Origin: Eleginops maclovinus
Taxonomy: Eukaryota; Chordata; Actinopteri; Perciformes; Eleginopidae
Direction: 5' to 3'
Assembly (NCBI RefSeq): GCF_036324505.1
Contig: NC_086364.1
Location: 19,950,648-20,014,647, forward strand
DNA: 64,000 bases
Shown here in pieces: positions 55,450 through 64,000 of the stretch; position 1 is the stretch's first letter, and every line of letters begins with the position of its first letter. A program made the position numbers and the translations under genes. The notes beneath the pieces are model-generated. The model saw only the letters and a list, made by a program, of their open reading frames with translations, was not told the origin of the DNA and did no database searches.

Positions 55450-58379
55450 TAATTTATTGCTCTGTTTATCTGCACATCTGTCGAGCCTGATGGAGCTGTG
55501 CAAAGGTCTGTCAGTGTGTGTGGTGTACATGCATGTATAAGGTTGCAGTGCTGTATTTCTGTAACACATGTACTGTATATGAAGTCCTATCATTGTGCAC
55601 AAGTCTCTCTTGTCTCTGTGGAGAAAACACACAATGCTGGAATTCCAGGCATGCCGATATCGACTTCCTGTGTTTTCAACCCATCGTTAGGTACAACTTC
55701 CTGCCCGATGAGGCTGAGGATCAGTTTGACACACTGACTGAGTCATGATGCCAGCAAAGCGATAACCCACTTCTGTATTTGGCCTTGACTGTGGTGGTAG
55801 ACGAGGAAGGTGATTTAATGTGTTTTCCCAGAATCCCTTGCTTTCTTTTTTAGATGATCAGTACTAAAAAACGGTCACATTCCTCACATTCACCGTCGGC
55901 CGGCTATTGTTCCATGGAAGCAGAGGGGGTTTTATGTGAACGGGTGACAAACTCATGTTGATCTGCATCGTTGATAAGAGAAAAGAAAGACGTGTCTTGA
56001 TGGAAATACCGGAGTGTGTGTGTGTGTGTATGAGTTCATCTGTGTACAGCTTGTCCCTGTCCTTTTTCGTACATAATAACAGGAAAATAAAAAGCGCTGG
56101 AACGTGTAGGGAGTGCGTGACGGCACACGGATGCTTGTGTAACCTCCTGTTCAAAGGCCTCCTGTTTCCTAAGGACTCAACATCAGGGAATCCAGGTCAC
56201 TCCAAAACACAAACAGTTATGTCTTGGAGCAGTTTTCTTTTTGTGTTTGCTTACATTTTCCGTTTTACTCCTCTTAAAGTCTGAAATCTGTCCTCCAGGC
56301 ATCCTTTTGAAACCTTTGATGAATAATTATATGCGTTGTTACACCAACTCGGTAGAAATAACCACCGTTTAAATGCGAATAAGTGCATTTCTGGGGCGTT
56401 ATTTGGGTATGGTTCGCTCTCTGATCAATGAGATAAGAGAAAATAATAAAACATAAACAGACTTTTAAGTAACGTTGAAGTTGCTGCTGTTTGCATGGAT
56501 GCACACTAAACAAATCCACACACAGAAACATGGTTTTAATCACTTAGGAGGAACTTCTACTCATTTGTTCTCTACAGATATTCCCTGATCTTAACCATAC
56601 CCACTTCAAACCCTCAACAATTTGTTCCTCTCATCCGGATTACCGCCCTCAATATGGATCCAAACTCAGTTCATAATATGTAAAAGGCTTTGATTGTGTG
56701 GTGGTACCAATTTCTCAGATTTTAGCCAATCGGGTTAGGCCCTGGGAACCCCACAACATATCAAATGTAAATGTAGTGAGAAATGCCCTCACAAAAAAAG
56801 CCTCTTTAATTAAATTAAAATGCATCTGAAATAATAAATCAATGCCTCTTTGATGATAAGTGGAATTGAATAGAAATAAACCGTTAAGGAAATTAAAGCT
56901 TGTGGTCACATGACAAGTGGAAAAGTGGTTGTTGATACTCAGCACAGTTTCATTGCTCAATATTTAGAGGAAATCCGAAAAGTTAAGTCAACAAAAAAGG
57001 GGCCCAAAGACTATGGTTTGGGACTGAAATTAGGTTTCCAATGTGTAAAAGAAGGCTTATAGTGCTCTGGGTGTTCACTTTTCCACCTCTCTTAAGCCTG
57101 AAAGAGAGGGACACTCTGATTGGACAAGAAATGCACCAAGCTGTTCTCCCTTCATAGGAGTCTGTCCCCACACTCAGGTGATCTGAATTACCCTCCAATC
57201 AAGTCAGCAGAACTGCGATGTTCAGCTAAAAGTAAAATAACAGCCACAGTCTGAACTAATGAAAATGGTTGCATCACGGTTGGTAATCAGGTTGGTCTTT
57301 GTTGAATTATGCATGTGGTTCTGGTCCTGATTGTCATGATATTATTCCAGTGGTTGTTTACTGGTAACAGTGTTGTTGAGACCCAACAAGCCACATCGCC
57401 CTTTAAGGTCAACCAGTGAGCTATGAACCATCTCACGTCTTTAGTCACAGTCCCTGCTCCCTCAGAGACCCTCCCCACACTGTCATGGTGGTTGACCCCT
57501 GTGTGTTTGTCACAGTCAACAGGGCTCCATGTACTTCTCTTTCCCGCTCTTGTTTGAAGTCCACGGGGGGGGGGGGGGTAGCTACTCGGACACCCACTGA
57601 AAAAAACAGTCATCCCACCTCGATGCTGAATTTGGAGATGGCCTGCTGTTTAGAAGTAGTACGTCCGTGTGAGATTGACAGTAGGGCAACGGGGAAGTAA
57701 TGCCCGAATACACATCACGTTCAGTGGGGGATTAAGGGAGAGAAGCAGCTCTCTGCAAACCTCGTGATTTATGCACATTATATCAGACCAGGGATGAAGA
57801 CCATAATTAACACTGTAAACATGAAAGTAGTCTAAAGATAAATCTGAGGACATTTATTGCGCTTTCAAAGCCATTCCTCGTATGATTCCATTTAAACAGT
57901 GGAGCAGATGTCTCCTCGATAATTAGCAGACATAACTGTGCATCTGGCTGCTGAGTCGGGGAGTTTCTGCAGCCAAAAGTCGAGGGGGTAAATGTGAAAA
58001 ACAAACTGCAAGGAGAGCGTGTGCCAGAGTTCACCTACAGTACATCTACCCCCCACTCTTTCTGTTCCCTTTGTCAGATTGAACAAACCCCATGTGCATC
58101 ACTGGGACTCAATACGAGGCTGCGTTGTGAATTTCAGGAGTCAACATGAAGTCTCTGGAGACTGCAGATGCTCTGTGTAGACACAACATGCCAAAGAGGC
58201 TCAGTAAATAAATCCACCTGGGTCCACGGGGTGGTAGGAAAGTCAGGGAGTTCATGGAGTCATGAAAAAGGCTGGTTTTATTCTTCAATACACTTTTTTC
58301 TGCTCTGGTTTGGATGGTTAGTATCTCAGCACTTGATTAAAGTGAAATATGGCAGACATCCAAGATGTTTGGAGAATAA

Positions 58380-59070
58380 ATCCTTATCACGTTGGTGACC
58401 CCCTGACTTTACCTCAAAAATATTGGATGATTTTCCATGAAATGAAACAAAAATGTTTTAGTCTTAATCACTTAATTCACTTCACTTCCTCTCCAATAAT
58501 GACACTCCCATTAGACTCAGCTATTTTAAGTTTAGTAGCCTACCTATTAGCAAATGTAAGCATGTTCAGATGCTAAATTAAAGCCATAAGTGGTAAACTT
58601 CCTCCGTATATCTCCTCTCTATTACATTGGAATCTTGGTTCCTATCAAACCAGATCCAACAATTGGCTCTCTCTTAGGGTTCCTTGAGCACGTTCGGATC
58701 TCGGGAAAAACTGCCTTTTTCTTTGATGCCCCTAGCACATGGAAAGCTCTACAACAAACTCTAAGATTAGAGGTACTTCCATCTGCTACTGCTTTTTAAA
58801 CATTTGGTGTTTAATCTCTGCTCTTCAAATTGCAACTGCTTTTAGTTTTTTATTTGTTGTTATTTTTCTCCTGGTGTTTATCCGTCTTTGCTGTTGTTGT
58901 GAGCATGACCCTTGATGTAAACTCGTCGTCATTGAAAATGAGCAAAACCTCAATGCCCTACGAGTTTAAAATAAAGGTGAGAAAGAAAGATGCTAAACAT
59001 GGTAAAAATATCACCTGCTTAGCATCAGCTTGTTAGCATGCCGACATTAGCATTTAGTACAAAGCCCTGC
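58380..59070 (+). repeat. Old dispersed fish repeat split by the L2 insertion
   Basis: The left part (58380-58577) has the pattern GGTGACCCCCTGACTTTACC, TATTGGATGATTTTCCATGA and CTATTAGCAAATGTAAGCAT. The right part (from 58988) has GCTAAACATGGTAAA and GTTAGCATGCCGACATTAGC. I recognise this as a repeat common in fish genomes, though I cannot give a family name. A remnant of the same right half lies at about 29690-29800. Confidence 0.6.
58578..58987 (+). mobile_element. L2-type LINE 3' end, inserted into an older repeat
   Basis: Contains LINE coding remnants (GKTAFFFDAPSTWKALQQTL, LRLEVLPSATAF) and then an L2-like 3' tail ending TTAAAATAAAGG. It is flanked by a 10-bp direct repeat AGATGCTAAA at 58568-58577 and 58988-58997. 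The flanking repeat reads on from one side to the other, so the insertion boundary is well supported. Confidence 0.78.
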
Positions 59071-60973
59071 TGGTACCAACCTGAATCCAGCTTAGCAGCT
59101 AGCACTGATGCAGACTTTTAGGGGGAAATCACAAAGAATTGCGCTGCTTTTGCGGCCACTAAGATCACACAGGGAAGACTTAGCTGCTAAGAAAATAGCA
59201 TCTTGGTTCTCTTGTGCTACATGACTAGTTGCAATTAAACATAACAAATAGGTCGTGTTTGTGGTGCAATAATCGTTAGCACAATGCAATGTCATTTGTG
59301 AATCAGACCTTGTCTCCTCCTGTCACTCTTTGTAAGCTGAAATTGCTTTTTGTCTCAGTGAGTTTCTCTGAATAGCATCTGAAGCTAGTTCATGTGGAAG
59401 GTAAAGGAATAAAAACACAAAACCAAGTAGATTTAAGCACATTATCTTCTTATATCCATATGAAAATAGCATTAGGTGGCAAAGTTATCACAAACATTCC
59501 GTTTTTTTTCATCATATCTTATAATAAATCAGACACAATCAGTAACAGTTGTAAGTTGGCATGAAGAATGTACAAGTTTTTCAATAACTTAAGATGTTTG
59601 GCATCACCACAGAGTTTCTACTGGTTGTTACTGGAAAGGAGACACAAATAATATCTGTTTGGCTTTTTGTTTTCCATTAACTTTGAATGGACTCTTTTAG
59701 TTGTCTGTAATTGAAATGGCAAAAATATTGTGATTTAGATTATTGAAACCAATACATTGGGGGCCCTTTTTCCAGAGTTTTAAAGGAATGTGATTGTTTC
59801 ATTGGGAGAGTCACATTTATCGAAGAGAGGAACAGACAGATGTTTCGAGATGCATACAAAACAAACACAAGTTAAACCCTGCATGATCCTGGAGGAACCA
59901 CCTACTCATCACAAAGCATAGAAACACATCTCATCTCGTTTAGCAGGATTTAAAGTATAAAAAAAAGTTAATCCACAGTAATGGCCGAGATAAATAAATA
60001 AGAAACATAGCACAGCGTCTCAGGTGTAACGCTATCACCTCGTGTTCAGATAGCACCTTTTTTTCTCCACCTGGGATGAGATTTTGAAAAGCAACATTTG
60101 ATGTTTTTGTCCTCTAATCACTTCAGTGTAATTCCAGTGTGTTAAACATAATTAAATATGGTTAGACGACAGAGACCATCGCTTTTTGAGGGAGCTAAAA
60201 AATGATATCATGCTTCTGTACGGTACATTTACACAGCTCTCTGTTCCCAATACTCTGTCTCTCAAAAAAGAAATACTGCTCATTTTAGTCATTTGTCTTT
60301 ACGATCTATTGATGATTGTCTCTATTATCGAATACAACAGATTCCTCACTGACACAAAAGTCCATTTATATGTCAATTTTTTCCACCAAATGCACATTGT
60401 TGTCTGTCCTGAAGTCTTTCAGCAACACACTTTGTCATTTGAACCCCATAGCGACTCTGCCGACATATAAGTGCAGCTTCTCTCAGTTGATATCTAAACA
60501 AGGTTTTCAGAAGAGTTTCGAAATTGCACTTTTGTCCACAGCTCTACAGCGATGCAGTTTCAGTCCTCCAACGTTTCTCAGTCTTCAGGGTGGCCGTCTG
60601 TTACTTCCTACCAGCGACTGTCACCGTAGAGGCTTTAGCCGCCAAGTCTTTAGCCGTCTCGTTTTTATATTCCTTTTTTCTTCTCACCCTCGTCTGACTC
60701 CACACACGTGTCGTTACAGGTTCACCAGACAGTCATTAGTAGTGTTACGGAGGAGGTGTCACAGGACGAGCAGGTTAGTGACAAGTGAATAAATACTTAT
60801 ATGAAGGAAGTCACTGCGCTTCACCTCCACGATCCACGAAATACACCAAGTTCACTTTGTGTCCCTGGAGGAGAAACATAGGTAAACATACTTTTAACAT
60901 CCTTATATCCGCAAAACATTTTCCTTTTTCATTTGAATATTCGGTAAGCTCACCTGGTTTTTGTTTTTTAGCT

Positions 60974-61107
60974 CTACATTAGCATTGCTCTCATAGCTGC
61001 CTTGCTGATTTTTCTGCGATTCTTCCTAGGCCTTTTCCTTGGACGGGCTGGGGGTCTGGGGCCCGTTGGAGCCGATGGCTGCTTTGTTGTAGTCGTAGAT
61101 GTTGTCG
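60974..61107 (-). other. pdgfb: pdgfb last coding exon: Thr-rich start and basic retention-like tail
   Basis: The acceptor TTTTTCACAG precedes CG ACA ACA; the split codon joins to GCG (Ala), so the Thr run of the previous exon continues. 43 codons follow: Thr/Pro-rich, then RPPARPRKRPRKNRRK, ending AMRAMLM and TAG. In the family, a basic C-terminal motif holds PDGF-B at the cell surface and matrix; the composition fits that role. Confidence 0.85.
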
Positions 61108-61313
61108 CTGTGAAAAATAGCATCCAGTATACATTTTACTCTTTTGTTTCTCTTTTATTGTGAAAGATCTCGAAATTAAAACGTTCAGTAGTTACAAAAA
61201 CAACAGAGAAAACCTTGAGTTGTCTTTAAGCACTTCATTTTACTCTGACAGGTTACTATACGTTGTTTTTTATTAACCCTAAGTATACCATAACATCCCT
61301 TACCTGGTTTCTG

Positions 61314-61350
<37 letters not shown>

Positions 61351-63655
61351 GCTGTTGTTGTATGCAGATGATGATGATGTTTATCATGCAGGTTATGTTG
61401 CAGATCCTTTTCTTTCTGCCTCTCCTCCTCCTCTTCACGTTTCATCTGTTGCTGCCTCAGTATCTCCTTCTCTTGGTCCAGCCTCTTGTGGAGAAGCAGC
61501 AGCTCCTTTCTCTCCTGCTCCAGTCTCTTCTCCTCCATCTGTAATATCTGCGCCTCCTCAGGAGTGTTATTGTCTCTCCGTCTCGGCAGTTCTCGAGGAT
61601 CCGGATTGGGCTCTTTGGTCGGTCTGAACCTGGTCCCGGCTCTCTGGTTAGGTGCCTCAGTGGGACTGAATTTGGCTTCGGGATTCTGAGTAGCAACGTG
61701 AGAGGAAGCGCCTGTTTGGGTTTTGGAGAGTAGGTCATCTTGCCGTAATGGATTCCCCTTTTCCTGATTAACTTTCCCTTCTGTGCTGTTGAGCAGCAAC
61801 CCCTCCCCACCTTCGAGCAACTCATTCTTTTCCTCAACGCCAACGTTATCCATTGTCTTTTTGCCATCTGAGACCCCACCGTTCTTCCTCTCCATATACT
61901 CTGTTTGTTCATGCAGCCTGGTGGAGTTATGTGCCCAGTGAGGAGCAAAAAGAAGATCCTCTCCAGAGCGAGATGCATCCTCCCCAGCCAGGCTGTACCC
62001 ATCCCCAGGCTCGGTGAAGGTGTCTCCTCTGGGGCTCCAGTGCTGCTCCAGGAGGTCCTCCAGGTGGGCCCCCTGGTTCTGCTTCAGCTCATCCCACTGA
62101 TGCACTTCAACCTTGGAGTGCACCTTGACCTTGGACAATGAAATAAAACCAAATTCAATTCATATATTCCAGTTTGGTCCTTTGATGCTCAACCAAATCC
62201 CAAACCATCCTATCTAAATGCTTTAAAATTACACAAAAAAGGAATGTTAACGAGTAGATTATATTCATGCTGGTTTTTTACGAATGTATTTATTATGTGA
62301 AATATCTTTAAAATCAACCCAACCAACGGAGGGTTTCTTGTTCGTTTTCAGTATAGGATTGCTTAAAAACTACTGGCTTGTTTTTCGTGAAACTTAATGG
62401 AAAGATGTAGCCAGAGGTGTAAAGTAAGTACATTTACTAGTACTAGTAGGTATTTGTACTTTATTTCAGTATTTCAATTGTATGCCACTGTGTACTTTTA
62501 CTCCATTACATTTATTTAACATCTTTAGTTGCTAGGCAGATTTGGATTAACGATGTTAAATATAATCAGCCCTTAAATCAGACTTTAGTTCACCTGCAGA
62601 AAATCCAGCAGCTACCCTGCAGTATACAAAGCCATTCAAACTAGCTGCACCTTTACCAGCTCTGAGAACACTTTAATGATCAATCATTATAAAACATATC
62701 AGAGATATTATTCTGAAATGGACCAATCAGACAATGACTACTTGTACTGTCGCTACTTTGAGTACATTTAGATGAGAGTACTTTCTACTTTCACTAGAGG
62801 AACATTTTGAATGCAGGACTTTTACTGTGACAGAGTATTCCTACACTCTGGTACTTCTACTTTTCAAATTGCTTTCAAAATTGCCTTTTTGAATACTACA
62901 TTTAAAAACAAACGTGAAGAAAGGTTATCCACAAAGGAAGAATTCATTTTATTGTGAAGGTGCAGGAAGTATTGGGCAATAGTAACGGTGCGTATAAGCA
63001 GGTGTTAAGGTCAGAAGTTGGTCCATGCATTCTTTGTCCAGATTACTTTTATAAAAGTGCTTAAAGTTGCAGTTTTGGATTGAAGTTTTGTTGGATACTA
63101 TTCTTTGGTCACACCCTTACTGCTTTGTGTACCACTTCAGCCTAATATTGAGTCATGATCTAAAGCAGTACACACTGTACCTGTCCGTGTCCTGGGCTGA
63201 GAGTCTGGTTTCGGTGCTGGTGGTTGTGTTGCCTGCGATTTGACTTTTTCTTGGGCGGAGGGAGACGTGGAGCTTGCTGACACCGGCACTCCACGTGATC
63301 CACCACTGACACCACGGCTTTACCGTAAGTTGGCCTTTTGTTGACATACTCAATCTTCATGACCTAGAGAGCAAGATAATACGATGACAGTCAGAGGAGA
63401 TAATCTTTCCACAATATTCTATTAGACGTTTGGATATTTGAGTACTAGTGTGGTTGTTTACCTGCAGGTATCTGGTGTGCGTGAGGACGGGGACGCAGTG
63501 CATGCTCTTGGTGTTGCAGCAGCCGGAGCAGCGCTGCACCTCCACGCAGGGCGGCCATAACAGGAAGTTAGCGTTGCTGCGATCCAACATTGCCCTGGTG
63601 ACCTCGACCACCTCTGTCCGGACTTTACACAGAGCCTGCTGAGCTGGCTGGGCAT
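60974..63655 (-). CDS. pdgfb: Platelet-derived growth factor subunit B, 3' part (5' exons outside window)
   Basis: Secreted dimeric growth factor; PDGF-B acts on PDGF receptors and, from known biology, recruits pericytes and mural cells. Exons on the minus strand, 5' to 3': 63655-63462 (starts phase 1), 63363-63181, 62129-61304, 61107-60974; all introns GT-AG and all phases join. The first two encode the cystine-knot domain with eight cysteines and the signature NANFLLWPPCVEVQRCSGCC. LDRSNANFL and VEVQRCSGCC match PDGF-B better than PDGF-A. The third exon adds 275 codons: Glu/Arg/Lys/Gln-rich predicted coiled coil, a His cluster and a Thr run. The last exon ends in a basic tail (RPRKRPRKNRRK) like the retention motif of mammalian PDGF-B, then stop at 60974-60976. 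Signal peptide and most of the propeptide lie beyond 64000. Paralogue (a or b copy of the teleost duplication) not determined. Confidence 0.9.
61154..61159 (-). terminator. Candidate intronic polyadenylation signal in pdgfb
   Basis: AATAAA on the minus strand inside the 196-nt intron between the long exon and the last exon. It lies 25 nt past the stop codon (61185-61187) reached if the donor at 61303 is not used. It could end a shorter transcript lacking the basic tail. Confidence 0.35.
61304..62129 (-). other. pdgfb: pdgfb long C-terminal exon: acidic/coiled-coil insert with poly-Thr
   Basis: 826 nt, enters in phase 0 and leaves in phase 1 (CCAG|GTAAGG). The N-terminal part (VHQWDELKQNQ, HLEDLLEQHW) is followed by an acidic Ser/Thr/Asn-rich linker with an NST glycosylation sequon, then a 60-residue charged heptad-like stretch rich in Glu, Gln, Arg and Leu, then HDKHHHH and a run of Thr codons. 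The acceptor is taken as TCCAAG|GTC; another AAG|GTG two codons downstream keeps the frame, so the start is uncertain by two codons. Confidence 0.8.
61315..61360. repeat. GTT/ACA trinucleotide repeat inside a pdgfb exon
   Basis: Reads as consecutive Thr codons (ACA) on the coding strand, interrupted once by GCA (Ala). It is in frame and directly beside the splice donor, so length changes would alter the protein. Confidence 0.95.
62413..62870 (-). mobile_element. hAT-type MITE in pdgfb intron
   Basis: Starts CAGAGGTGTAAAGTAAGTAC and runs through ACTCCATTACATTTATTTAAC to GAGTATTCCTACACTCTGG and ACTTCTACTTTT. The reverse complement matches the copy at 43606 over most of its length. Its far terminus is lost. 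Confidence 0.72.
63181..63363 (-). other. pdgfb: pdgfb exon carrying the second half of the cystine-knot domain
   Basis: 61 codons, phase 0 at both ends. It begins VMKIEYVNKRP and contains the closing CRC pair (HVECRCQ), followed by a basic Pro/Lys/Arg/His-rich stretch. The donor is ACAG|GTACAG. This boundary is where the mammalian gene would pass quickly to its basic C-terminal exon. Confidence 0.9.
63462..63655 (-). other. pdgfb: pdgfb exon carrying the first half of the cystine-knot domain
   Basis: The acceptor CCTCAG precedes AT GCC CAG, so the first codon is split (phase 1) and needs one base from an exon beyond the window. The exon covers ALCKVRTEVVEV, the WPPC block and CSGCC, and ends CTG CAG|GTAAAC in phase 0. 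Six of the eight PDGF-family cysteines are here. Confidence 0.9.
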
Positions 63656-63749
63656 CTGAGGGATGAGATATGAGCGAGTGTGAGCGTGGAAGGAATATGA
63701 TACAATAGATTCTGAGCACAGGAACAGACTCATTATGCATTTGTTTGCG

Positions 63750-64000
63750 GCATTTTGTATCTCTGTGTGGTTATTTTGCATCTCATGTAGTTGTTTTCTG
63801 TCTCTTTGTTGTAATTTTGTTGTTTTTTTGTCTAATTTACTTTTTTTACATCTCTTTTTGGATGCTTTCGTGCCCTTTGTGGTTGCCTTTTAGTCATTTT
63901 GCTTCCCTTTACAGTCATTTTGCATCTCTTAGTGGTATTTTGTGTCTTTGTTCAGCCATTTTTTGGCAGTTTTTGGTCACTTTGCATCTCTAACATCATA
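63750..64000. repeat. Degenerate minisatellite with TTTTGCATCTC units, in pdgfb intron
   Basis: Repeated variants of TTTTGCATCTCTTAGTGGTA and TTTTGTGTCTTTG, with unit size near 25-30 bp, run to the window edge. Same type as 36525-36635. Confidence 0.6.

Noticed and set aside
61185..61303. Continuation of the long pdgfb frame past 61304 as the main C terminus
   Set aside because: A strong donor at 61303 and a phase-matched exon with a basic tail give a better gene model. The continuation is kept only as a possible minor isoform.
60974..63655. Alternative identity as pdgfa or a vegf gene
   Set aside because: LDRSNANFL and CVEVQRCSGCC fit PDGF-B better than PDGF-A (VEVKRCTGCC by recall). VEGF lacks this block and tail.

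Overview
The window looks like nuclear DNA of a ray-finned (probably percomorph) fish. It is intron-rich and very dense in CA/TG microsatellites. It carries repeat families typical of teleosts: a Rex3-type RTE LINE with a GATG tail, L2-clade LINE pieces, tRNA-derived SINEs, and hAT elements with CAGAGGTG-like ends. No bacterial operon, CRISPR array, phage or plasmid feature is visible.

Only two protein-coding genes can be supported, both near the right end. The first is a complete 14-exon gene on the + strand (46041-53729) for a class I cytokine receptor with four fibronectin-III-type domains. I identify it as csf2rb, the common beta chain of the IL-3/IL-5/GM-CSF receptor family. All 13 introns have GT-AG ends and the exon phases join into one 678-residue protein. 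The second is the 3' part of pdgfb on the - strand (60974-63655). It has the PDGF cystine-knot domain over two exons, then a large 275-codon exon not expected from the mammalian gene, then a last exon with a strongly basic, retention-like tail. Its 5' exons lie beyond the right edge. The two genes converge tail to tail about 7 kb apart.

From 1 to 46 kb I find no confident gene. This part holds some fifteen long CA/TG tracts, tri- and tetranucleotide tracts, a 1.77-kb hAT-type element with an 8-bp target duplication (22950-24719), a ~165-bp tandem repeat (25.4-25.86 kb), L2 remnants (31.2 and 34.4 kb), a dead 5'-truncated Rex3 copy (41.3-43.0 kb), and several smaller duplicated blocks. One possible exon of an unknown gene lies on the - strand at 33.1-33.2 kb. 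The interval 54.9-60.9 kb holds a nested repeat: an L2 3' end inserted into an older repeat, with a 10-bp target duplication.

The points most worth checking are the extra coiled-coil/poly-Thr exon of pdgfb and its possible truncated isoform without the basic tail, the WSXWS motif pattern of csf2rb, and the nested and tandem repeat structures. I did not see a convincing new multi-gene system. All family identifications are by reading and recall; no database search was run.
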